NCBI GenBank assembly: GCA_029959085.1
Contig: JARWIR010000217.1
Span: 78,994 to 142,993 of the forward strand
Direction of reading: 5' to 3'
DNA from: Nemophila menziesii
Taxonomy: Eukaryota > Streptophyta > Magnoliopsida > Boraginales > Hydrophyllaceae
Length of the DNA stretch: 64,000 bases
Shown: positions 12,543 to 21,830 of the stretch, piece after piece
How positions within the stretch are numbered: position 1 is the first letter of the stretch
How the letters are laid out: each line of letters begins with the position of its first letter
The notes under the pieces: generated by a model
Seen by the model: only the letters and a program-made list of their open reading frames with translations
Databases searched by the model: none
Told to the model about the DNA's origin: nothing
Position numbers and translations under genes: made by a program

Positions 12543-12626
12543 AAAAAAAATTTGAATTATTTTTTCCCTGATTTCTTTTCTTTTTTTATTCTTGTTGGGA
12601 TTAAGATATACATACACAAATTTGTG

Positions 12627-13436
12627 TTTGAAGTGTTTAGTCAACAGTTAGGGTCAAACTTGAGTGTTCGGGGTGTTTGGTCAACAGTTAGGGTGTGTTT
12701 GGGGTGTTTAGTCAATAGTTAGGGTCAAACTTGAGTGTTTGGGGTGTTTAGTCAATAGTTAGGGTCAAATGTTACTATTCAGGGTGTTTAGTCAATAGTT
12801 AGGGTCAAACTTGAGTGTTTGGGGTGTTTGGTCAACAATTAGGGTCAAACTTGAGTGTTTGGGGTGTTTAGTCAACAGTTAAGGTCAAACTTGAGTGTTC
12901 GGGGTGTTTAGTCAATAGTTAGGGTCAAACTTGAGTGTTTGAAGTGTTTAGTCAACAGTTAGGGTCAAACTTGAGTGTTCGGGGTGTTTAGTCAATAGTT
13001 AGGGTCAAACTTGAGTGTTTGAAGTGTTTAGTCAACAGTTAGGGTCAAACTTGAGTGTTTGAAGTGTTTAGTCAACAGTTAGGGTCAAACTTGAGTGTTC
13101 GGGATGTTTAGTCAATAGTTAGGGTCAAACTTGAGTGTTTGGGGTGTTTAGTCAACAGTTAGGGTCAAACTTGAGTGTTCGGGGTGTTTGGTCAATTGGT
13201 AGGGTCAAACTTGAGTGTTTGGGGTGTTTAGTCAACAGTTAGGGTCAAACTTGAGTGTTCGGGGTGTTTAGTCAATAGTTAGGGTCAAACTTGAGTGTTT
13301 GAAGTGTTTTGTCAACAGTTAGGGTCAAACTTGAGTGTTCGGGGTGTTTAGTCAATAGTTAGGGTCAAACTTGAGTGTTTGGGGTGTTTAGTCAATAGTT
13401 AGGGTCAAATGTTACTGTTCGGGGTGTTTAGTCAAA
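12627..13436. repeat. 40-bp minisatellite inside CACTA-1 (also at about 1099-1908)
   Basis: About 20 tandem copies of a 40-bp unit of the type TAGTCAACAGTTAGGGTCAA followed by ACTTGAGTGTTCGGGGTGTT. Variants alternate TTCGGGG, TTTGGGG and TTTGAAG, giving a partial 80-bp higher-order period. It lies just downstream of the transposase stop codon (minus strand), so it would form part of the 3' untranslated or intergenic region of the transposon. Confidence 0.95.
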
Positions 13437-13502
13437 TAAATTAAAGTTCAACTCCGAGGACCATCAAAATGTTCTAAGACTAAAAAACAAATACAAAATA
13501 TC

Positions 13503-13661
13503 CTAATCAGTTTCATATCCACTAATATCTATAGGTTCATCATCGCTATTAACCTCTATAGGTTCTTCTTCATCACCATATTCGTCCCACGTGTCGTCTT
13601 TGATTTCCTGGTTTTCATCAATAACCATTTCAAAAGCCATCTCAATACGAAAATGAGCTGG
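13503..13661 (-). pseudogene. CACTA-1 transposase, C-terminal end cut off by the retrotransposon
   Basis: Reading on the minus strand and counting one copy of the GTCAA target duplication, the DUF4216-side frame ending EIEID continues as PAHFRIEMAFEMVIDENQ. An acidic tail (DDTWDEYGDEEE) follows, and the frame ends ISGYETD with a TAG stop at 13503-13505. Frame continuity across an 11.8-kb insertion is strong evidence that the LTR element landed in this exon. Acidic C-termini are common in CACTA transposases. Confidence 0.82.
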
Positions 13662-14188
13662 GTCAATGATGTCTCCCTAATTGTTCTTATTTTCGACCCT
13701 TAGGAGACATCATTTTTGGTGTTTATGTAATCAATTTGATAGACTTTTGGACTAAATTTGCAATAATATGATTTTCCTCTTTTATTTCTAGCATTTTTAA
13801 TTTATTAAGCTTTTGCGCGTAATATTGGTATTTTTAGTGTAAAGTTTACAGGTTTTAGATGTTAGCTAGAAGAGGAATCCGAGAAGAAAGTCAAAGATCA
13901 AAAGATAGAGTCAAGACTTGAAGATAAACCCCGAAGATATTATTTTTAGAGTTGAAAATCCATTTTCCAGGCCATAGATTGCTGATTTCGAGGTGCTTAA
14001 GCGATGATTTAGCCGCTGACCTTTGAAGAGAAAACGCTCCCTATCGAGTTACGGAACTTTAGCAACTGGAATGAGGTCAATCGGAGTCATAACGAATCGG
14101 GAAAAGCCGTTTTAGTGAAGGTATATCAGCAGTTACGGGATATTTATACATTTGAATTTGGGATATTTATTATTTAAATCAAATTGGG

Positions 14189-14469
14189 TGTTAGAGATGT
14201 GACCCAAATTCATCTTTGTTAGATCTGGCCCATTTAGTTATAAACCCTAATATCTCTGTTTACCTATAAATACATTGTATTGTATAGGTTATTAGTTAAC
14301 CCGTTCAATTGGCAGCAGCCATTATACTCTCCTCTGTAATCAATTCTTTACAATAATATCTTCTCCTCTTCCCGTGGTTTTTCCCTATTTGGGTTTTCCA
14401 CGTATATCGGTGTTCCTTTCGTTTCTTGTTTATTATTTTATATTATTCTGCAATCCTTTTATTCTAACA
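14189..14469 (+). repeat. 5' LTR of the nested copia-type element
   Basis: 281 bp, TGTTAG...TAACA, containing CTATAAATACATTG as a likely TATA region. Duplicate at 2661-2941. Confidence 0.93.
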
Positions 14470-16416
14470 AAGTGGTATCAGAGCTATGGATTAAAAGAAC
14501 GAAAAAAAAAAAAATTAGGTTGCTGCCAGAAGAGGAGAAGATCGGAAAAGGAGATCAGGTATTATTGAAGATTTATCAGGATTTATTTTTAATCTGAAAA
14601 TTATATTACTTCACTATTCTTTGAAAGGAGACCATTTTTTGGTAGGAGTGTATAATTTCAGACTTTTGGAAGTAGTGCTTGAAGGTTCGTGAAAGAAAAA
14701 TATATATATTTTGTACTAATTGGTGTTACAGATGTGACTTTCATAGATGACTTTCTTGAAGACTTTGTTCCTGTGTTCAGTCAATATCAATTCTCAGCTA
14801 TTAAGTTTCATGGGTTATATTGGATTTATCAACCAGTACATTATCTGGTTGAATTAATTGCACCTCTCTTTGTCTATATATGCTACTGGGTTCATTCAGA
14901 AAAAAAAATAAAAATAAAATTTATTATTAATTCGATTTTGTTAATTTTTAGCTCACGAATCCGATTTTTCTATTTTGCAAAATTTAGTTGTGCAAAGTTG
15001 GTCTAACCGTCTCATGGATCCAAACGACAACTTTATTGTTGTTTTTCGTGTAGCAGAGGAGGAAGAAATAGGCGATTAGGGTTTCGGAAATTTTGAAACA
15101 AATTCGATAACCTAGCTCAAGATATAAGCGTTTTTATAGAAATTGGTTCATTAAATTTGTTCTCCTTGTTACAAGGATCAATACGGCATATTATTTGTTG
15201 GGTTTAATTAAAAATCGGCAAAGATACAGCCGGGTCATAACTATTAAGCTTTCGGGTCGGGTTGTATTCCTGTCGGGCGAAGAAGACAAAGCTTGCAATA
15301 CAGTGTAACGCGGTTGGTTGCTTTTCTATGCAACCGGCTTCTGATTTGAAACCAAAAAAAAAAAAAAATCAAAAGAAAAACAAACAAACGTGCAGCGTTT
15401 TGTCTATTTGGTGCAACACATCATAACAGCAAAGCAAAGGAGTTCATTTCTGCAGCACAGCAGAAGGAGCAATCCACGTTGCAATTTGATCTCATTAATC
15501 TTTATTTGAAAAAAAAAAAAAAAAAAAAAGTTAGAAGAGAAAGAGAAAGTTTTTCACTCCAGTCAGCCGTTGACCGAGCATTGAATTTTTTGACCCGACC
15601 TATCCAAAAGTTTTTCGACATGCCGAATCTGTTTTCGAAGTCGGATTCTCCGGATTTTGTTAAGCTTGCCGCTTTTCTCGATTTGTCATTGACCACTTTG
15701 ATCGGAGCTATTTTATTTGTTGACCGGAGGTATTCTTATGGTTTTTCGACTTTCCGAATCTGCTTTTGAGACCGCAATACAAGATATCGTTATGACATGT
15801 TATGTTTACTTTGACCTCTCAAGTTTTGGATTCTTTTAATAAGGCTATTTTTTCCATTTAACTACATTGATCGAGGCGCTCATTAAGATTTTTTCGACGT
15901 TCTTAGTCCATATTGAGGTTAGTTTCTCCAGATTTTCGTGTAGCTTGCTGTTCTTGGTATTGTGTTGATATGTTGCTTTTACTTATTGCAACTTTTGGAT
16001 AATTGCAATACAAGACTTTTGTTTTCGCAAGTTAAGGTATGGGATTATACTCGTGCATACAAATTTGGAAGAATCTTTTGTTGGGGTTTTCGTTAACATC
16101 CCCAAATTTTCGACGGAATGCGAAAGTAAATATGTTGAGCACTCTTCAGTTTTTTAAAGGCCTTTTATTATATCCCGAATCAGATTGATTTGGAATATCT
16201 TTTTGAGCGAGATTATTTTTTTAAGGTGGAGATAATTGTGTTAGTACACATGGTTATTTTGCAGATTTATTGACCGTCGAGTTTGATATCTAGCTCAAGT
16301 ATTGCTTGGACTCTATTGGCGTTCGCCGTTTTAAATTAAGCCTTTCAGGGATTTTTATTTATGATATTTAGGTCAAGTGTTCTTTGGACCTAGTTGGCAT
16401 GCCATTTCTATTTCGC

Positions 16417-16675
16417 CTTTCGAGACTTATTCAGTCCTTCGAGATTTATTTAGTCCTTCGTGACTTATTCAGTCTTTCAAGACTTATTCAGTCCTCCGTG
16501 ACTTATTCAGTCCTCCGTGACTTATTCAGTCCTTCGAGACTTATTCAGTCCTTCGTGACTTATTCAGTCCTTCGTGACTTATTCAGCCCTTCGAGGCTTA
16601 TTCAGTCCTTCGAGACTTATTCAGTCCTTCGTGACATATTCAGCCTTTTGAGGCTTAGTCAGCTCTTCGAGGCTT
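16417..16675. repeat. 19-bp minisatellite in the nested element (also 4889-5147)
   Basis: A dozen or so copies of the 19-bp unit CTTATTCAGTCCTTCGTGA, with G/A and T/C variants. Because 19 is not a multiple of 3, the apparent ORF across it is a 57-bp protein echo and not a gene. Confidence 0.9.
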
Positions 16676-16896
16676 TTTGGAAGAAGAGGAAAGATATTTG
16701 AAGATTGGTGATTTATTTCTTGACTCCTTCGCGGATTCTTCGTCAAGATTGCCCTTCGAGGCTTATTTAGCCTTTCTTATTCTATCTTTCTTATTCTGTC
16801 ATTCGAGACTTAATCAGCTTTTCAAGGCTCATTCAGCCCTTCGAGGTTTTTTGGAAGAGGAGGAGAGATATTTTTGAAGATTGGTGATTTTTTATC

Positions 16897-17192
16897 TTGA
16901 CAGCCTTAGCGGATTCTTTGTCAAGATGGAGATATTTTGTTCGAGGTGGAGATATTTTCAGGTTTTTGTTTTTTGCCTCGATTACCAAATTTGTGTCTTG
17001 ACAGCCTTAGCGGATTCTTTGTCAAGATTGAGATAATTTTTCGAGGTGGAGATATTTGCAGTTTTTGGCCTTGATTACCAAATTTGTGTCTTGACTCCTT
17101 AGCGGATTCTCGTCAAGATGGAGATATTTTTCAAGGTGGAGATATTTGCAATTTTTGGGCCTCACTTGCCGAATTTGTGTCAAGGTGGAGAT
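16897..17192. repeat. Repeated PPT-like units before the 3' LTR of the nested element (also 5369-5664)
   Basis: About three copies of a roughly 100-bp unit. Each contains the inverted pair CTTGACA...TGTCAAG around GCCTTAGCGGATTC, then GGTGGAGATATTT. The GGTGGAGAT core equals the functional polypurine tract that touches the 3' LTR. Confidence 0.85.
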
Positions 17193-17473
17193 TGTTAGAG
17201 ATGTGACCCAAATTCATCTTTGTTAGATCTGGCCCATTTAGTTATAAACCCTAATATCTCTGTTTACCTATAAATACATTGTATTGTATAGGTTATTAGT
17301 TAACCCGTTCAATTGGCAGCAGCCATTATACTCTCCTCTGTAATCAATTCTTTATAATAATATATTCTCCTCTTCCCGTGGGTTTTCCCTATTTGGGTTT
17401 TCCACGTATATCGGTGTTCCTTTCGTTTCTTGTTTATTATTTTATATTATTCCGCAATCCTTTTATTCTAACA
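17193..17473 (+). repeat. 3' LTR of the nested copia-type element
   Basis: 281 bp, same ends as the 5' LTR. The roughly four substitutions between them cluster in the 3' half (for example TCTTTATAATA for TCTTTACAATA). Duplicate at 5665-5945. Confidence 0.93.
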
Positions 17474-18175
17474 TTGGGTAATCCGTATTTTTCTTTAATT
17501 TGCATTTTAATTACTATTATTGACGTAATTAACCAATGATAGGACTTAGTATCTAGGCTATTCCAATTAGTGGCGATTGGATCACCTTGACGGGGGGTGG
17601 TCTAGGTACCGAACCAGTTAACGAATGTAGGTTAGAAATTATTTGACTCTGTCGAGCTTAATTAAACCTATGGCCTATTGGGTAATTTAGACTTAAACAC
17701 TTGAAAGTGGACTATAATCACCCTGACGGGGTTTGTAGCACTTGCAAGTTGCTCCTTAGTCCACCCTGACGGGGGTAAGGAGAATATAGAATCCCGACCA
17801 ATGCAAATTTACCAATTTGTCCCTTAGACAATGTATGAAATGAATGATAGTTAGGAAAACCCTTGCGTCTCTCAAGTACTGCCTGCTCATACCTGCGTTT
17901 TACTTTCATTTACTTGCGTCTTAGTTATTTATTTACATTTTCGCATTAGTCTTTCATACTTAGGATTAATACAAAACAAACAATCAATCATATTACTTTT
18001 ATTTGCTTTCATAAGTGCAACCAATCATTACTTGATAAGCATTGTGATCAACCATCCCGTCCTTGGAACGAATCTGTTTTATCAACTATATTACTTGGGA
18101 CAACCGTACACTTGCGGTTGTGGTTCGATTACTTTTTGCATTTATTTTAGAACACACAAAGGACCACCAAGTTTT

Positions 18176-18193
18176 TGGCGCCGCTGCCGGGGA
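18176..18193 (+). other. Primer binding site, tRNA-Asp type (also 6648-6665)
   Basis: TGGCGCCGCTGCCGGGGA lies six bases after the 5' LTR. This is the primer site typical of Athila/Tat Ty3/gypsy elements, complementary to the 3' end of tRNA-Asp, with one C in place of the usual T. Confidence 0.9.
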
Positions 18194-18304
18194 CGGTAGC
18201 GTGTGACCACGGTGTTTATCCTTTAGTGATAGTTGCATTTATTTTATTTTACCAGTTTTACGCTTTTTGTTTGTTTATCTTTCTCAGGTTTTTAGGTTTG
18301 GTGT

Positions 18305-19638
18305 ATGCGAAGAAGGCTATTCAAGGATCTAGAGCCAACACCTCCGATCCTTAGTAATCCGGAATCGTTGATCAGACTTGCTAACAAGAGAAGAAGAGAA
18401 CGAGAAGCTTTAGAGGTAGAAGAATTAATTAACAGAATGGAGGAGATCAACCTTCAAGATCAACAAAATAATCAACCAGGTCAACTAGGCGCAAATGGCC
18501 AACCTTTAGCGCCACCTGGCCTTATTCCTCCAATTCCACCATTGAATCCTAATCCTCAAGTTCAGATAGTGATGAATCAAGATCCATGGTTTACTAATGG
18601 TCCACCAGAAGTTCCATTCCGTGCTCCTGCTATAGGAGTAGGTGCTCCAGATATTAATGTTCCGCGATTCCGTCCAGATTCGGGTATGTTAGCTCAATTC
18701 CAAAATTTTGGGAATTTTCGTGGTAGACCAGCAGAAGATCCTCAGTACAGAAATTTAAGCAGATATGTGATTCTTATATCACACAAGGAGTTTCAAGAGA
18801 ACAGATGTATTTTGCTGCGTTTAAATTTTTTGTTATTGATGGAGCGAGTGAATGGCACGATACACAAGATCCTACGAAGATAACAAACTGGGACCAATTA
18901 GAGACTGCTTTCTTTGACAGGTATTACCCAAGTAACATGAGGTTAGATCCTGAATTAGAATTGACGCATTTCCGTCAAGAATATGATGAAACTGTGGGTA
19001 AGAGCTGGACAAGATTCCAGATGTGTTTACGTAGAGTTCCCGCTCATGGCTTTTCAGAACAACAACAACTAAAAATCTTTTACAGAGGCCTTGATGGGAC
19101 TTCGAGAGAGAAATTGGATACGTTATGTGGTGCAGGTTTTCTTCAAGTTCAACCCGCTCATGCTAAAATCATTTTAGAAAGAACAGTCAAGAATGAAGTT
19201 GGGTGGAATTCAGTAAGAACCCCGGTTAAAGGAGTGAATAATGTTAATATCGAAGAAAAGTTTGCTACGCTTGAGAATAAGATTTAAACCACAATAGAGC
19301 AACAGTTGAAACAGCTAACACTAGTTGTAAAAGAGGGATTTTCGGGTAAGAAGGTAGCTGTGCAAGCTGCACAAGAAGTTTATATGTGTTCGATTTGCAG
19401 GGTAGATGATCATGATGAGGAAAATTGTCCGAATAAGCAAGAATCCGTGATGTTTGTCTCGAACAGAGGTAACTTTAATTCGAGTGGTAATGGATATCAG
19501 CCTAACAGAAACCATCCTGGGTTTCAATACTCAAATCCTAATGGGGCAGCCAATCCTACATATGCATATCAGCCTCACCCCCAAGGTAACAATATCAATC
19601 CAAGACCACAAAATAATTATCAAGGAGGACAGAATTAG
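18305..19638 (+). pseudogene. Gag of the Athila-like element, with one frameshift and two stops
   Basis: The ATG at 18305 follows the leader after the primer site. Residues 1-150 are a basic start (MRRRLFKDLEP) and a proline/glutamine-rich linker. A retrotransposon gag domain follows (MYFAAFKFFVIDGASEWHD, then WDQLETAFFDRYYP, later FYRGLD), but in another frame: a single-base change near 18770 shifts the reading. A CCHC zinc knuckle (CSICRVDDHDEENC, CX2CX4HX4C) lies at 19387-19428. In-frame stops are at 19285-19287 (TAA) and 19636-19638 (TAG), after which the same frame runs into the protease. All lesions are present in both duplicates and so predate the duplication. Gag forms the virus-like particle in active elements; this copy cannot make full-length protein without recoding. 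Confidence 0.87.
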
Positions 19639-19686
19639 GGAAATTATGTTCAGAGACAAGCTCCTCAAGATAGTTATAATGAAACC

Positions 19687-21177
19687 ATGAACCAAAAAGC
19701 CTTACCTGCCTATCCACAAGAAGGAGTAGTTACCCTACAGAAAACAGTTGAAAGTTTAATTGCTCTTCAGACACAAGCTATGGAACGTCAACAAGCATCT
19801 GACGCAAACATGAATTTATTACAGAATCAGATAAATCAAATTAATAAACAACTGAATCAACGTCCACAAGGGCAGCTCCCTAGCGATACTGAGAATCCAA
19901 TCCAAATCGAAGATTGTAAAGCTATTACTCTCAGAAGTGGTAAGAACCTTCCTCTACCTCCTTTTCCGGTTATGAAAGAAAAAGAAGTTAGAAAAGAAAA
20001 AGAGGTGGTGAACGCAGATAAAGAAGTTGAAGTAGAAGAAGTGGAGAGGTCTAGTGAAGTTCCGAAAAAGAAAGATGATACTATAATAAACTGTCCTCCT
20101 CCACCATTTCCATCAAGAGTTCAGAAGAAGGGTGATATGGCTGAGTATCAAAAATTCTTTAACAAGGTAAGAAGTCTTAGCATAAATATTCCGTTATTAG
20201 AAGCTATTAGAGATGTACCCAAGTATGCTAAGTTTCTAAAAAGAGCCCTCACCAACAAACGACCATATTGTGATAATGAGATGATTGGCTTACCTGAGGA
20301 ATGTAGTGCTATTTGTCAAGGTAAATTACCTCCAAAGTTAGTTGATCCTGGGAGTTTCACAATTCCAATATCAATTGGTAATGAGTGGAAAGTAAAAGCG
20401 TTATGCGATTTGGGTGCAAGTATTAATCTTATGCCCAAATCAATCTTTGATAAGCTGAATATTGAAGCAAGACCCACTTCTATGGTCTTGCAAATGGCGG
20501 ATCGATCTCTTGCACATCCGGAAGGTCGAATCAAAGATGTCCTCGTTAAGGCAGGTACGTTAATTTTCCCCGCTGATTTCGTTATACTTGATTACGACGC
20601 GGATAGGAATGTCCCCATTATTTTGGGAAGACCATTCCTAGCCACGGAGCGTACCTTGATTGATGTAGAAAACGGAGAAATGATCATGAGAATCCAAGAC
20701 GAGGAAGTTAAATTCAACGTGTTCAGACCAATGAAATTCCCAGATGCACAGGAGGATTGCTTTCGTGTAGATGTTGTTGAACAGGTACCAAAAGAGCTAA
20801 CTAAGGTTGTGGAAACCTTAGGAGTAGAGGAAAAAGAACTAAGAAAGAAACCACCGATCAAAGTTCCTCCAAATCCTAAGAGAAATCCACCACTCAATCA
20901 TGCGAAGAAGAAAGAGAAAACACGTGTCAAGAAGGTTCCAAAGGAACCTAAGAAGGAAAGAAAGAAAAAGGAGTTTAAAGTAGGCGAAGAAGTTGCTATG
21001 AAAAAGCCTAAACCTCCTCCAAAGACATGTGAATCAAAGAACTCTTGGCTAGGACCATTCGTGGTTGCTAAGGTTATCTCAGATAAGCTAGTTGGAATAA
21101 AAGCTAAGGGTTGTAAATTCCGAGTTGCAAATATTGATAACCTCACTCACTGCTGGGGAGGTTATGTCAATGACTAA
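19687..21177 (+). CDS. Protease with integrase-like C-terminal tail (no RT, RNase H or integrase core)
   Basis: A 496-residue open frame starts at an in-frame ATG and is in phase with the last gag segment. Residues 1-65 are glutamine-rich and coiled-coil-like. Residues 70-140 are charged, with PPPPFPSR. Residues 225-350 are a retropepsin: the active site is CDLGAS at 240-245 (DLGA at 241-244, usual in Athila-type proteases in place of DTGA) and the second motif is IILGRPF at about 311-317. Residues 370-430 are a very basic Lys/Pro linker. Residues 430-496 (VGEEVAM, WLGPFVV, KFRVANIDNLTHCW) resemble the tail after the integrase core in Ty3/gypsy Pol. The 700-800 residues of RT, RNase H and integrase core normally between protease and tail are absent, yet the frame is open. 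It may therefore be a maintained non-autonomous Gag-Pro design rather than a random deletion. Confidence 0.85.
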   Translation: MNQKALPAYPQEGVVTLQKTVESLIALQTQAMERQQASDANMNLLQNQINQINKQLNQRPQGQLPSDTENPIQIEDCKAITLRSGKNLPLPPFPVMKEKEVRKEKEVVNADKEVEVEEVERSSEVPKKKDDTIINCPPPPFPSRVQKKGDMAEYQKFFNKVRSLSINIPLLEAIRDVPKYAKFLKRALTNKRPYCDNEMIGLPEECSAICQGKLPPKLVDPGSFTIPISIGNEWKVKALCDLGASINLMPKSIFDKLNIEARPTSMVLQMADRSLAHPEGRIKDVLVKAGTLIFPADFVILDYDADRNVPIILGRPFLATERTLIDVENGEMIMRIQDEEVKFNVFRPMKFPDAQEDCFRVDVVEQVPKELTKVVETLGVEEKELRKKPPIKVPPNPKRNPPLNHAKKKEKTRVKKVPKEPKKERKKKEFKVGEEVAMKKPKPPPKTCESKNSWLGPFVVAKVISDKLVGIKAKGCKFRVANIDNLTHCWGGYVND

Positions 21178-21409
21178 ATAACGAGGTAACCTGTCGAGCT
21201 TAACAACGTTAAACAAAAGCCATTTCGTGTATATTAGTTTAAGTTTTTATTTTTCGTAGTTTAAAGTAGTTTGATTTTCGTTAATTTAGTGTTTATTATT
21301 AAGAAATGAGGAAGGGTAGTTGTTTTTGATGATTTCAGGGGTATAATGGTCATGAGTTTGGGGTCAAAACGAGGAGAAAACGAAAAATTATGGAGGCAAC
21401 AGCAGGTTT

Positions 21410-21830
21410 GACCGGCTAGCCGGCATACCGGCCAAAACGAGCTGAAGACCCCCAAACCTTCTGATCACTGCGTCAGCGATGATGCAACACTGCTGCGTCA
21501 CGATTCGCGCCAGCGGGATTCACCGGCATGCCGGTCAGATGACCGGCTAGCCGGCCAGCAAAAGGAGGAGTTCTGATCACTGCGTCAGCGATGACGCAAG
21601 CACGCTGCGTCTCCATTCCCGCCATCGACATTCCGCCGGCATGCCGACGAATCCGCCGGCTAGCCGGCCAAGGAAGTCGAACTCTCTGGTCACTGCGTCA
21701 GCGATAACGCAAGAAGCTTGCGTCTGAGGTAAAAAAAAAAAGAGTAAAATTTTCATTTTCGAAATTTATTTTTCGCCGACACACTGGCCGGCATGCCGGT
21801 CAACCGCCGGCTAGCCGGTCAGCTGCTGTG
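21410..21830. repeat. GC-rich palindrome block CCGGCTAGCCGG / CCGGCATGCCGG
   Basis: About four imperfect repeats combine the 12-bp palindromes CCGGCTAGCCGG and CCGGCATGCCGG (also variants) with the phrase CACTGCGTCAGCGATGACGCA, itself containing an inverted TGCGTCA/TGACGCA pair. The GC content contrasts sharply with the AT-rich surroundings. The function is unknown; a structured RNA or a recombination-prone repeat are both possible. Confidence 0.85.

Larger units (their letters stand above)
14189..17473 (+). mobile_element. Copia-type non-coding LTR retrotransposon nested in the 5' LTR
   Basis: The two 281-bp LTRs (14189-14469 and 17193-17473) start TGTTAGAGATGTGACC and end TTATTCTAACA. They differ at about four positions. 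The target duplication TTGGG is at 14184-14188 and 17474-17478. The primer site TGGTATCAGAGC (initiator-Met tRNA) follows at 14473-14484, and the polypurine tract AAGGTGGAGAT precedes the 3' LTR. The 2.7-kb interior encodes no gag or pol domain and is largely tandem repeats, so this is a LARD-like non-autonomous element needing trans-acting copia proteins. The left-copy duplicate is 2661-5945. Confidence 0.93.
13667..18169 (+). repeat. 5' LTR of the Athila-like element, interrupted and lacking its core promoter
   Basis: It matches the 3' LTR (23912-25486) at both ends but differs in two large ways. It contains the nested element 14189-17473. It also lacks about 0.37 kb corresponding to 24387-24753 of the 3' LTR, which includes the TATA box TATAAAA and the likely transcription start. 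Without these events it would be about 1.2 kb. It ends GGACCACCA where the 3' LTR ends GGACCACCC. The left duplicate is 2139-6641. Confidence 0.9.
11528..20433. repeat. Right copy of the tandem duplication
   Basis: This is the counterpart of bases 1-8905. It is embedded in a CACTA element that is complete at both ends, and the retrotransposon continues without a break past 20433 to its 3' LTR. Nothing in the sequence marks a boundary at 11528, because the window simply starts there in the left copy. Divergence between copies is essentially nil, whereas the two LTRs of the nested copia-type element differ at about four positions in 281. The duplication is therefore much younger than the insertions it contains. 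Confidence 0.97.

Noticed and set aside
20316..21146. Serine/phenylalanine-rich minus-strand frames opposite the protease gene
   Set aside because: Antisense shadows of the protease and lysine-rich linker codons.
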